64,000 bases of DNA from Coenobita brevimanus (Eukaryota > Arthropoda > Malacostraca > Decapoda > Coenobitidae), in the NCBI GenBank assembly GCA_032717465.1, contig CM064715.1, positions 38,171,430-38,235,429 of the forward strand, read 5' to 3'. The notes beneath the pieces were generated by a model that saw only the letters and a list, made by a program, of their open reading frames with translations, was not told the origin of the DNA and searched no databases. Shown piece by piece: positions 33,562 through 44,450 of the stretch. Both the position numbers and the translations under genes were made by a program. Numbering within the stretch: position 1 is the stretch's first letter; each line of letters starts with the position of its first letter.

Positions 33562-34264
33562 ATGGGACCAATTTTCGAACATTGTAAAGCAGGTAGTCAC
33601 GCCTTCACTGGGCAGAGTTGTCGCCCTCTCACAACTCGACACCCTCACCTATGACAGCTGCTTTGACGACACGTTCGTACAGGCTAGGCGCCTCATCAGA
33701 GACGCCTATCCAGAGGCTGCCACTGCAACACGGGATCAACACACTTTTAACACCCTGCTAAGGATCCTCCCGAGCTCAATACGGGAAAAATTCACCATCT
33801 ACGATCCCTCAGGCGACATGGATCGTGACCTGCAACTCATCCGACGGCTCCTCGCCGCCAGTCCTACACCACAACCTATTGACGAGGTGAGCAAATTCCC
33901 CACCACCAAACCACAACCACCCAAGGCTAGGACACCACCCATTCAGCCCACCCAACCCACCACGGAGCCGTCCGTCACCATCCCTAGGGCTCACCCACAG
34001 AGAAAATGCCCCAACCCCAGGGAAAATTCTAACCTCATCTCTATTAACCCCTGGGAATTTACTGCCTGCGGTCGTACCTGCCCCCTGCATGACATCAGGG
34101 AACAGCTTAAGGTGAACCGAAACAGGACCTTCAATCAGGGGCGCAGGAAAGTCTCATCCCTAGAGGACGACGCTACACAGGATGATGCTCCACGCATCAT
34201 CTACCCTGAACCCGGCGACAAGCAGCCTGATGAAGACGACAACCCGCAGCCGATGGAATTTTAG
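33562..34264 (+). pseudogene. Gypsy-B gag, C-terminal part
   Basis: Contains TPSLGRVVALSQLD, ARRLIRDAYPEA, LRILPSSIREKF and a Pro-rich linker. It ends with INPWEFTACGRTCPLHDI and an acidic tail (DDDNPQPMEF-like) before a stop at 34262. Homologous to 26758-26336. The conserved ending C-x3-C-P-L-H-D-I may replace the usual CCHC knuckle. The open frame has no lesions in this part. Confidence 0.8.
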
Positions 34265-34284
34265 GTCCACCCCCGCACCTCCCC

Positions 34285-34749
34285 ATGGTGGCGGGGGCCA
34301 CTTCACACAAGTACAGACCCACAGTCTACGACAAAATACGACTGAACGGGGTCAAGGCTAGATTACTGGTGGACACGGGATCTGCCAGGTCATGCCTGTA
34401 TTCGCACTTCTACTTCTGCCACAACTCCGCCTTCGGCCCCCTTCTCCCCACCTCAGCCAATCTCGTAGATGCAGGTGATGGCCCCCTGCCTGTCCGTGGG
34501 GAAAGTTGGGCCCTGCGGACCGAAACACACCAAAAATCATCCACCACTCATCCCTTCATCATCTTTGACTCCACCTGTCGTGCAGACGATTGCTACCTGG
34601 GACTGGACTTCCTCCAAAAACTACGCACCACCATCGACTGCCACCAGCGCCGACTCCACTTCAGTCCAGCCCCCACGCCCCCAGTGAAACAAAAAAAACA
34701 ACAACATCACCACTCATCAACACAACACATACAAACCACCTCCCCCTGA
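34285..34749 (+). pseudogene. Gypsy-B retropepsin-type protease
   Basis: Carries GATSHKYRPTVYDKIRLNG, the catalytic LLVDTGSARSCL and a C-terminal CYLGLDFLQKL, the GxDFL motif of retropepsins. It cleaves Gag-Pol in related elements. The frame ends shortly after an A-rich tract (ACAAAAAAAACAACAAC, about 34689-34705), where the reading shifts to the frame leading to RT. Whether that is programmed or a mutation cannot be told. Confidence 0.85.
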
Positions 34750-36582
34750 CAGTCATCCTCCCCAACCCATCTGCACATGCAACTCCACTCCATGGTCACC
34801 TCACACCCCACCCCATCAATCACCACCCCCGCCCTTCCACCCAACCAACTCAACCTCACTCTCTGACTTTCCCTGCCGCTATCGCCTCCGCTATCACTAT
34901 TCCACCCCATCATGAGGCTTGGTTAGAACTAAACAGACCCTCCGGTACCTCCGTCATCTTCTCTCCCGCCCTACCAACCGGACCCCTGTCATCGTGTTTA
35001 GTGTCCCTGACTTTCCTCCCCCTCCACATCCGAACTATCCGTGTCGCTAACCTCGCCGCCACACCCCTTACCCTACCTCGAAGACTAATTGTTGGCGATA
35101 TGGAAGAAGCCGATCCTTGTACAACACCACCCTCCACCCACCCCACTCTACCTCCTCTCCCTTCACATCTATCTACCTCCCAGACCAACAGCCTCCAGCG
35201 ATTACTCCTGTACTTCCAAGACCTCTTCTCATCTGGCCCTGCAGACATCGGCCACATGACTTATCTCAGTCATGAAATTCACACAACCGGACCGCCCATT
35301 CGCCAACCATCACGCCGCAAAAACCCTAAACAACGGGCAGAGGAAGACCGGCAGGTCCAGGACATGCCTGATGCCGGGGTCATCTCCAACTCAAATAGCC
35401 CATGGTCCTCCCCCGGCATACTAGTTAGAAAAAAAAGACAGAACAATGCGGCTCTGTGTGGATTACCACAAACTCAACGATGTCACCACCAAGGACGCCA
35501 CGCCCCTCCCAAGAATCGACGATTCCCTCGACTTCCTACACGGCTCAACCTGGTTCTCCACGCTAGACCTATAGTCAGGTTACTGGCAAGTCCCTGTCCA
35601 TCCAGGGGACAAACAGAAAACCACTTTCTCCACCTCAAACGGAAAGCATTATGAGTTCAACGTCCTTCCCTTCGGACTCTGCAATGCCCCAGCTACATTC
35701 TCCCGCCTCATGGAGTCTGTACTAGGCGGCCTAACCTGGGAAATCTGCCTGGTGTATCTCGATGACTTCATTGTTTTCAATTGCACCTGGGCCGACCATC
35801 TACACCACCTCAAACAAGTTTTCCTACGTATTTGCCAGGCTGGACTAAAACTCAAACCCTTCAAATGCGTCCTAGCCAAGTGATCCGTCTCCTTCCTAGG
35901 ATACATGATCGGAGCCGAGGGCATCTCACCTAACCCTGAAAAACTACGCGCGATAGCAGACATCCCCCTATCGAAAGACGTCCACGAAACCCGTGCCTTC
36001 TTAGGCCTGAATTCATATTATAGGTGTTTCGTAAAAGGCTTCGCCGATATCTCAAAGCCGCTCCATGACCTGACAAAGAATGGCGAACCATTCACATGGA
36101 CTGAGGAAAGGAAAGCCGCATTTAACGACCTCAAGTCAAAACTCATCTCAGTTCCCATCATTGCCTTTCCAGACTACAACCTCCCTTTTCGTCTGTACAC
36201 CGACGTCTCCCTCATTGCCATAGGGGCTGTTCTCACGTAAGTGCAGGACGGGTGCGAACACATCATCGCCTGCGCCAGCCGCACCCTGAACCAGGCTGAA
36301 TGTAATTAAGCGGCCACCAAACGCGAATGCCTTGGAATCACCTGGGCGCTTGACTACTTCCGGTCATACATCTCTGGCACCCACGTAGTCATCACCGACC
36401 ATCAATCCCTGCAGTGGCTATGCCAGTCCAATACTAATAATGCCCAGCTCATCCAGTGGCGAGAAGCGTTAGAAGAGTTCGATTTCGAAATATCCTATTG
36501 GCCTGGCAAACTACACACCAATGCTGATGCCCTTTCCCACCTACCCATCAATGCTGTACGCCTCAAACCAGACCTCATTCAA
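34750..36582 (+). pseudogene. Gypsy-B reverse transcriptase and RNase H, degenerate
   Basis: In pieces over two frames: IHTTGPPIRQPSRR and GVISNSNSPWSSP, then CVDYHKLNDVTTKDATPLPR, PFGLCNAPATFSRLM, VYLDDFIVF (the catalytic YxDD box, about 35750), FLGYMIGAEG, ALDYF and TDHQSLQWL (RNase H), and HTNADALSHL. Disabling lesions include a frameshift near 35430 and in-frame stops near 35571, 35881, 36238 and 36307. Before RT lies a Pro/His/Thr-rich linker (about 34750-35150). Confidence 0.9.
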
Positions 36583-37037
36583 ATGTGGCGGGATAAACAA
36601 TGCCCCACCTGGATTCCCCAGCGTACATTCACCAAATTACACCAGCAAGGCGATCACCTGTTCAGCTCAGACGGCCATATCATCCTCGACCTGACCGCCA
36701 CCCACAATGCAATGCTGCACCTCCATGCCAACAAAGGCGTCCACCTCGGGACAAAGAAACTTTTACAAGTTTTCAGTGATATATATTGGACCTCTAACCC
36801 CTCCACCATCGCCAAAAGCACCGTCCAAGCATGCCGTGCCTATGCCTTGGGCAAAGACATCACCTGAACACCTGGCCCAACAGGGAAAATAATCGCACAA
36901 AAACCATGGCAATTGCTCTCTCTCGATGTCATCGGCTCCCTCACATCTAAATCGGGGTACAAATATATCATCACCTTCGTGGACGTTTACTCTACTGTAA
37001 ATTCCTCATCGCCTGCCCCGCTAAAGAAGTGCGCAAA
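36583..37037 (+). pseudogene. Gypsy-B integrase, N-terminal half
   Basis: Contains a degenerate zinc-binding region (HLHANKGVHLGTKKLLQ, then VQACRAYALGKD) and the first catalytic Asp in LSLDVIG, followed by GYKYIITFVDVY and a frame-shifted LIACPAKEVRK. Integrase similarity stops at about 37037. The next expected residues (second D, E, GPY/F) are on the reverse strand at 10126-9501. Confidence 0.8.
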
Positions 37038-37070
37038 CGAAGTTACATCATTTGTGCCACCCACTGAGCC

Positions 37071-37987
37071 CTATAATATGGAGTGGCTATCCCCGCCGCG
37101 GGCGTGTGATTTTGGCGGCCATATTGAAAACCGAGACTCAAATTCAAATACTTTATTTCCACTAAGCAGTGATTATTAATAAAGAGAACACTTTCTGCTT
37201 ATAATACAAAAACATATATGGATTATGATTTTTTTTTTCTGCCTAGTTCAACGAATTACATTGGGTACGATTAGCCAATGAGTATAAAATAATGCCATAG
37301 GTTGCTGCAGTGCAGAACTTACCCTTTATGGCACTATCCATGTCATGAAACCGAATCACACACCACAAAGCCAGCCAGGAGACAGGACGTGTGTGCTGGG
37401 CAATCCCCAGGTCCTGTCCTCCATCCTTACTTTTTTTAACCAGCCCTTACCCCACCGACCGGGCTAATGTATGGCCCGGCCTGCACTATAGGAGCAGGGA
37501 ATCTTTAAACAACAACAAGAACCTGAAACCGAATGTCCAGATTGATAAAGGCCGGAAGAAACATGGAAATATCTGGAAGAGAGTGTGAACAGAAGAGAAG
37601 AGGACATGGAGAGAAAGACTGGAGATAAATTTGCCCATTTTAGTGGCCCCATTCATGCAGGGATACTGGGGAAGTACCTTACCGCCCCACCCCAGGGAGC
37701 AATAATCTTATAGAATTAGCAACAAGATATATTTCTTAATTGTGAAATGTAATGCCATCTCTGATGAATTCCTGTATCCATTTTTGCATCCAGAAGCTGC
37801 ACAGCTGACCATGGCACTATATTCTAAGGAATCATCGGCTGCTTTCAAAAACCCAACGAACAGCTCAGTTCAAAAACTGTAGGCATCAGGCGAGATGTAA
37901 CATGGATGCCGCTACACCAGCGCCGCCCTGGCGGTAGCTACATCAGTTACGCTGTGTTAGACATGAGATTGCCACTCCATATTATAG
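37071..37987. mobile_element. TIR element, ~0.9 kb, no transposase
   Basis: CTATAATATGGAGTGGC at 37071-37087 is repeated inverted at 37971-37987 (GCCACTCCATATTATAG). A TA target duplication at the outermost bases is possible. No transposase frame was found. It contains retroposon-like segments, including one with the CCCGGCCTGCACTATA word and an ACAACAAC tail at 37440-37520. It starts only ~35 bp from the proposed inversion breakpoint. Confidence 0.65.
37438..37520 (+). mobile_element. Retroposon 3'-end fragment with (AAC)n tail
   Basis: GGCCCGGCCTGCACTATA...GCAGGGAATCTTTAAACAACAAC also occurs, reversed, at 53720-53778, where an 11-bp target duplication proves retroposition. The family is not identified. 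Confidence 0.6.
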
Positions 37988-39439
37988 AGCTCAATGGTGC
38001 CGCTTCTCTATGCCTTCCCCCGCATTACACGGGCGACTTGTGACCATGACTTGACTGTCACTGCCACGTTACAAAACTTCTGCTTATCAGAATTCATTTA
38101 TTTACAGAAGATACTTCTTCAGTTTATCTTCCGTGGAAGAAGAAAAAAAAAAAAACCTTAACCCCCAAAGCTTGGGGGTTTTATGAGCCTGGTGTTTTCT
38201 CGTTCCCCACCCCCCCTCGAAAAGAAGGTTGTTTTCAAACAGTCATAGCTCCGTAACAACAGCACTTAGAACTTTCAGTTAAAACCAGACTACTCAACAA
38301 TCCGTCACCTCTCCATTTCAGGTCTCGAGACGCTGAGGGTGGTAGGAGGTGATGGATGGAGACAAGTTTTGGGGTCGCAGAAGACTGCGTTCAAAAGGAG
38401 TGGCTAAGTACACAGCCCACAGCCCGCAGACTGCCTAGGCCAGACAGTGATACCCTGTTCGCACTCGCTCACGCTCCCCCCCCCCTTCCTTGCCCCACTT
38501 GACCTTGGCATACTTCTGCACTGCCCCTGCCACTGCCGCATGAATGAATCAAGTATGGTTAGCTCAGTTTATTCGTCCACTTCTTCAAGAGACACTGCAC
38601 TACGATGTATGGGATGGGAAAGATATTCCAAGGTGTATTACATATTAGTTGCCGCAAACTGCAAAGGATTACTTTAAGTTTCTCTGCGAGTACCTTCAGT
38701 GATCTGTAAGATCACTAGAGTTATCCCTGGGTTCGTTTTCTTTCGTTACAACCATACTTTTCTTATTTTCTAAAGCACTTACTCGGTTAAATTCTTACTG
38801 AAGTAGAGGATCTGCACAAAAATAAATGGTTCACCATTACAACAAAACCAATTTGCACCTATATTGCACAAGATTTCCGCAACACTTATCGGTACTTGTA
38901 TTGCAATTTCACTTGCATTGTATCCTAAGACTGTTTCCTTGTAGCCTACATGAATTTTCCCTTATATTATAAATTCTTCTGTAGTAAAATCACTTATTTG
39001 GCTGGTCTTACTGCACTAAAGGAACTGCACAAAATATTTTTATTTAACAGATCTATCTATCTACTGTATATGTCTAGGCTGCTTCCCCCAAAGAAAGGGA
39101 AGTAGCCGAGGCAAGACGACACACTGCCAATTTACTCATCCACACACACACATTTATTCGCATCTTAGCCCCAAGGGGAGAAGGGACAGATCTTCACCGC
39201 ACCACACCGCACGATGGTCAACCGCGCAGTGCAATCAGCGACATCCGCAGCATTTTACAATTACAACCAAACTAATCTGAAAGCATATTGCTTTATATTA
39301 CCCTAACACATATATGCGCTTGTACTGAGAGTTTACGTACACTGGAACATGAAAACGTTTTCTTATCCCCTTACTTTTCCTTACACCGTACTGTATTCTA
39401 AATCTTTTGTAATAATCTCATTAGTTACTCCTTCCCACA
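37988..39439. other. No gene found
   Basis: Only short open frames were seen. A small perfect hairpin (ACCCCCAAAGCTTGGGGGT) lies near 38161, after an A-run. A C-rich patch lies near 38470 and a short (CA)n near 39141. Confidence 0.5.
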
Positions 39440-41110
39440 CACCAGTGTCCAGTACCTCACCTCAGTGTGGTAATGAAGAAGCACTCAGTGCTCAGTGTGT
39501 CACCTTGCACTCACTGCACTGATAGCACGTCTCCTAGTGAACTTGCTGCCGTTGCTGACTGTTCAGGCAGGCATGACACCGTCTGCACAGCTTTCTCCCT
39601 GCAAGTGTGCACCCCAAGTTCACCATACAACGACGTGAGAGGTAGTCTGCTTGGGTGACCCTGTCTGGCAGAACAGCAGCACAGGTGTGTCTCCTTGGTG
39701 CAGCTGGCTGAACACACATCACTACTTTGCCAGTTGCTTGTGCGCATTTTTTTTTTTTTCAAACAAAAAATGGCCTGTGCCAGCAACCTGCTGGAACAGT
39801 AGGAACACCTTCTTGTATTACCTACAACACTTCCAGAGGCAACGGCACAAATCTGCATATCTACTACGAGCGACATGTTGTAATCACTGATAGCTTTAGC
39901 CTTGACCAAGGGCTCCTTGGACCTGTGGTCCTGTTTCCCAGTGCTCTGCATCTCACTCTTGTGAACTAAGGTAAGCATGTTGACTTCCTCTTGTCATGGC
40001 AGTGGATGGCCAACATGTTGTCACATCTCTTGGTGTGCAAACCCCCCTGCTCATTGTTGGTGGGGAAGGCAGGGTAGCCTCCTACTGGGCCTAACTGTGC
40101 CGCAGATTCCTGTCCCATACTCAAAGAGAAACTTCATCAATGTTGGGGATGTGTAATAATCATACGTGAACATAATGCTGTTACCCTGAAGTACTTGTCC
40201 TTTGGGACATCCACAATGGCACCTGAGCAGACATGTGGGTCGTCATTTAGGATATACATATCTGACATAGAGTATACAACAAAGTCCAGCACATATCGAG
40301 TTTTGCAGCCACAGACAACAAAGAATTTTATGCCAAAACAATGACGTTAGGATATATGTACTGGATTAATGTCAGTCGTCCCCAGAACAACACAAGTGAC
40401 TTGTTTACCACCACTTCTGAAAAGGCCCTTGAAATATTCCTCGATCATGATCAAGATTGGGCAAATTTCCACAACATGTCATTGGGTACAGGTCCCAAAT
40501 TGGGGGAAAAGTGAAGGAAAAGTAGAATGGCATGGTACCTATCCCGTGTCATGAACTTCTCAAAGACAGGTGTGGGTGCGAGATCGTCCTTGATCCAACA
40601 GTCCTAGGTAGCATTTTTTTTTTTTATGTGCGCCATTGTCAGAACCAGCTGCACGTATAATTCATTCACATGCACCACGTGCCATTCCCTCATGTACTGT
40701 ATGAATGGTCACGGGATGGGAGGTCGAGCCAGTGTAGGGAGACTTCTTAGTGGAAGCTAATGTTGTGCAACAGATATTCCATCACGGACACTGAAAAGGA
40801 TGCCATGAAAAAATCTAACATGAACGAAGTCGCATCCCCAGGAAATCTGCCTGGATGCCTGCCTGTGAATCATCAAAGGCAGCCAATGTGGGCTCAAACT
40901 TTTCTTCTTCTCCCAAACAAAGGTCTCCATTGTTCCCACACGTGGTTTGTGGGAACTGTGGCGATGGACATGTGCACCATTTACTGTACACATCAGACTC
41001 CTGCCTGACCAGCATGCCCACGTGCACAGCCTCATGCATGACCTGGAGGATTGGGAGAATAGATTGAATCAGAGGGAGCATATTTACCACAGGACAATGC
41101 CTGGGGAGTG
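39440..41110 (-). pseudogene. piggyBac-type transposase relic
   Basis: Reverse-strand fragments in order match the piggyBac/PGBD layout. AAFDDSQAGIQADF and FFMASFSVSVMEYLLHN come first. TRDRYHAILLFLHFS follows at about 40500-40560. Next are KDKYFRVTALCS and TGICGTVRPSRR. HDKRKVNMLTLVHKSEM and a KAKAISDYNMSLVVDM segment (cf. DYNKxMGGVD) lie at about 39830-40010. A Cys-rich C-terminal region (CMVNLGCTLAGRKLCRRCHA) resembles the terminal zinc-binding domain. Frameshifts and stops are many. No TTAA-flanked ends were identified. Confidence 0.75.
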
Positions 41111-41991
41111 TTGGGAGATGATGCTGCCTCCTCCGGCTGCCCACGTGGTCGCCTTTGCGGTTGTAAGGGCGCAGATGAAGTGCCAGACTGTAGGGACATC
41201 ACGCTTGGGGTTCCAGTGTACTAGCCACCGTTCTGTACTGACGGAAAAATAACCACCAAAAAACCACTTACAAATAAAAATGAGTGACCAGTACATTTAA
41301 ACTGAAGAGTTTATGAATATATGAAATATTTGTAGGGACTGCTATTAGTCATACATTTTAAAACAGAATAATGAATGGACCTAACATAAAGGGGTATCCA
41401 CACTATGACTTGAAGAAGGATATGAGATATACATGGTAGTTTTGACCCTTCCATTTATGAGATATCCACATTCTTGGCATCTGAGAATTTTCTATGGTAT
41501 TTTCTGTGAGGAAGATTAGGGTCATGCAGGAGTTTGACAAAACATGCTGCTGTAGGTGTTGGTCCTTTATTTATGTACAGCTTCTCCATTCATGCTAGGT
41601 GACAAGAGGGAGAGTGGACTTGTTCCAGGTCTGGACAGAACTTGAAAACTGCTTAAAAACCAGGCAATGGCCATGCTCGACCCAGTGTCAGAAGTAAAAT
41701 ACTCTGCCAGAAGTCGGTTGAAGTCCATTCCCAGACTTATATTCAGATTTGCATCATGACATACTTCAAGACTTGTTCCAAGGCTTGTCCGCCTGAAAGT
41801 ATTAGAACTTTCAGGTAGTTTCAAGCAAAGCATTAAGATAAAAGTATTATAATTTAATGTGAGAAAATAAAACTCTTCATAGGAATTCTTCAAGACATTA
41901 GACAATGCAGCTGCCCTTTGACCATCCTAATCCCTAAGTGTTAGGATGATACTGCATAGGAAAAGAATTCGTCACCTTATTTCATGATTAT
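41111..41991. other. No recognised gene
   Basis: Mostly AT-rich. A reverse-strand frame of 112 codons (41905-41567) has no recognisable motif. Bases 41987-41991 (ATTAT) are the left target duplication of solo LTR E. Confidence 0.45.
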
Positions 41992-42968
41992 TGTTATGCA
42001 GCGTATTCTGAGTCCCGACTTCTCGGGTTCAGGTATGATGTGGTTCCGGGTTCTTGTTCCCAACCGGGTCAGTACAGGCAAGGAAGGAAAACACAAACAC
42101 CACTGGGCAAAAGGCACTCTTGTATGTTACTAAAAGACAAACACACACAAGTTCTACGAGCAAAACTGAGGAACTTACAATAACTCGAAATAGGTTTAAC
42201 AACAATCACTTTCCACCTAGTTCAGCAAGCATGACCGGTATACGGAGTTACACCTTCCCAATATAGAGTGATGTCCTCACAGTGTCACAGACAATATTCC
42301 AAAAATATGTCAGATACAATATGTTCAGCACACACGGACAATATAGTACAGTATACCCATTATGACATGGGCGTGACACGGACGATAATATATACTCAAG
42401 ACCTTAAGTCTAGGTGGTCGCGTGACAGACAAATTCCTAGCTAGTACAATACATCTGCGTGACATAGACGATATCCTAGCTAGCCTTATGTTATGTACGC
42501 ATTTACATAGGACGAGAATATATGATGTCCTGCCTAGTCAGAGGGTGGGAGGGGGGATTTGAGTGAGTCTAGGGTGAGTCTGTTCACGGAGGGGAGGGAG
42601 ACAGGGTTCGGGGGCCTGGGGGAGGGAGTACACTGAGGGGTTATACTGACGTATAGTGTCCTGTGGAGAGGGGGCAACACTGGGGGAGGTTTTCACATCT
42701 GAGGCCAGCCCGTGGGTGGGTGCCACGCACTCCGTGCTTACGATTATGAGTACAATCGTATACAAAAGGGGAACAACACTAGGTTCACCATGGGGATAAG
42801 TAGGGTCTAGTTCACTGGGGTAGGGTGTACGAACACCAGGGGACACAACAACACAGGGGGGGCAAGGGGGTAGGGTTCACTAGCACTGGGGGAGGACACA
42901 CAATCTTAGAGTTTTGTACTCACAGTCCTGGCAGAGTGGAGGGCATGGGCCATGGGCGGCGAGAGGAC

Positions 42969-43388
42969 CTATGCTGGGAACCTCAGGTGGCAGCTGGGCG
43001 TAGAGGGTGAGCTGTCTGGGGTATAGCACAGGGGTAGGTTGTTGGTGTGGTCGCCACCAGTCCTGGAGGAGTTGGTGGGCGGCGTGGTGGGCGGCTTCCT
43101 AGCCACGACAGCCCGGATGGAGTCGAGGCTCTCCGGGCTAGGGCCAAAAAGGGCCAGAAGGCATGCTGCTTGGTGCTGGCCCTTAATCGTAGTCGGGGTC
43201 CTGGGGGCGGACCTTGGGCGGCCCAGGCCTAGGGTCAGCCAGGGGGAGGGCGGTGCCCTGGATGAGCTGCTGTCACATCCGGCAGGGCGGCTGTCGGGGA
43301 GGAACTGCGGCCACCTGCGCCGGGGGAGGTCTGACTGCTGCAGCAGGCGTCTGGGCAGGCCTGCTGACTCTGGGAACTCCAGTCTCAT
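42969..43388 (-). CDS. LTR-embedded ORF, C-terminal domain (family E)
   Basis: A reverse-strand frame of 139 codons encodes a Pro/Ser/Arg-rich segment followed by HQAACLLALFGPSPES, then runs to a stop at 42969. Upstream, 43990-43466 is also open in sense orientation. The E version is the most divergent: LFGPSPE kept, final Gly to Ser, and codons for Leu, Phe, Pro and Ser differ synonymously from other families. Function unknown. Confidence 0.45.
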   Translation of the reverse strand: MRLEFPESAGLPRRLLQQSDLPRRRWPQFLPDSRPAGCDSSSSRAPPSPWLTLGLGRPRSAPRTPTTIKGQHQAACLLALFGPSPESLDSIRAVVARKPPTTPPTNSSRTGGDHTNNLPLCYTPDSSPSTPSCHLRFPA

Positions 43389-43940
43389 CCACAGGAGGAG
43401 GCCATCAGGACTGGACTGCGGTCTCTCATCCTGGTGGAGTCCGTCAGCACCTGGGGAGGGCAGGGCTACAAGGACCGGATACCTGGCCTCTGGGATGTCT
43501 CACCCGGTCTGGTCTCTGGTGGGGTTCCTGTAGGAGAGCAGATCACAACCTCTTGAGGAGAGAGGCGGGAAGAGGGGCACCTCACTCCGCCACAGGAGGG
43601 GTAAGCGGAGCAAGAGGTGTTTCCCTCTGTAGGAGCTTGGGGACTAGCGGAGGGAGAGTGGCTGAGGGCCGACCCTCCTACTTGGTGGGCCTGTGAGGCC
43701 CCGCTGAAACTCCAGTCCGGGGTGTGTGGGGGAAGTCTGGAGGATGTTCCCTCCATCAGGCAGCCCCACTGGGCACTGCCTGTGCTCCTACAGGAGACAG
43801 AGTGTGAGAGGAGTCGGGGGAGATTCCTCCGGACACCGCTGGCCCTGGCAGCTGAGAGTAGGTGCCCGACGGGCTCTCCCGGCAAAAGCCAAGGCTCCAC
43901 GGAGTCTGCACTCCTGCCACAGGGCCTAGGACTCCTACCC

Positions 43941-44138
43941 CAGTGACGTTGGGAGGAAGAGGTCGGGCGAACTCTCTTGGCCTGAGCCACAGCTGCGGCA
44001 GAGCATGTCCTCCATCTGTCGGGGAAGGGAATCCTGTCCCAGTGATGTCAGGAGGAAGAGGTTGGGCGAACTCTCTCAGCTTACACCACAGCTCTGGCGG
44101 AGCGTGTCCTCCTTCCGTCAGGGTAGGGGGATAGCAAC
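43941..44138 (-). repeat. 99-bp tandem pair in LTR E
   Basis: CCAGTGACGTTGGGAGGAAG recurs as CCAGTGATGTCAGGAGGAAG 99 bp later, with about 80% identity over the unit by eye. A 99-bp period equals 33 codons and preserves frame, as in LTRs A and B. Confidence 0.75.
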
Positions 44139-44450
44139 CCTTGAGGCTCCTCCAGGGGACTCGGCATCCGAGGGTTTGCCTGGGATATTGCCACTGCAAG
44201 TCCCACCCCAATTCTGGAGAGTGTTCCCTCTGCTGGAGAGTAGTGTACTTTTCCTGCACACTGCCGGGTGGTCTGGCTGCGGGGAAGAGGGGCGTTGGGT
44301 CAAAGGAGAGATATGTTATTCTTGCCTGGATGGTGTGTCAGGTAAGCCAGCCTCTCTGCCATCTCCTTGTGGGGTGGGTATCACCTCCCCATACTCTCCT
44401 CCTGGGGTGGTGGTGTCGGGTTCACCCCACTGCACGATTATTTCAATTAT

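Larger units (their letters stand above)
41992..44445 (-). mobile_element. Solo Gypsy-type LTR, family E (2454 bp), with 5-bp target duplication
   Basis: Reverse-strand termini are TGAAATAATCG at 44445 and GCTGCATAACA at 41992. ATTAT lies immediately outside both ends (41987-41991 and 44446-44450), a perfect 5-bp target duplication, so both ends are certain and the element is a solo LTR. It has the family's features: a frame entering in the same phase as LTRs A, B and D (EIIVQWGEPDTTTPGGEYG), a coding-phase repeat and a LFGPSPE segment at 43128-43151. Confidence 0.92.

Noticed and set aside
39400..41300. Host gene with exons
   Set aside because: Conserved pieces follow transposase order in shifted frames, without convincing splice-site pairs.
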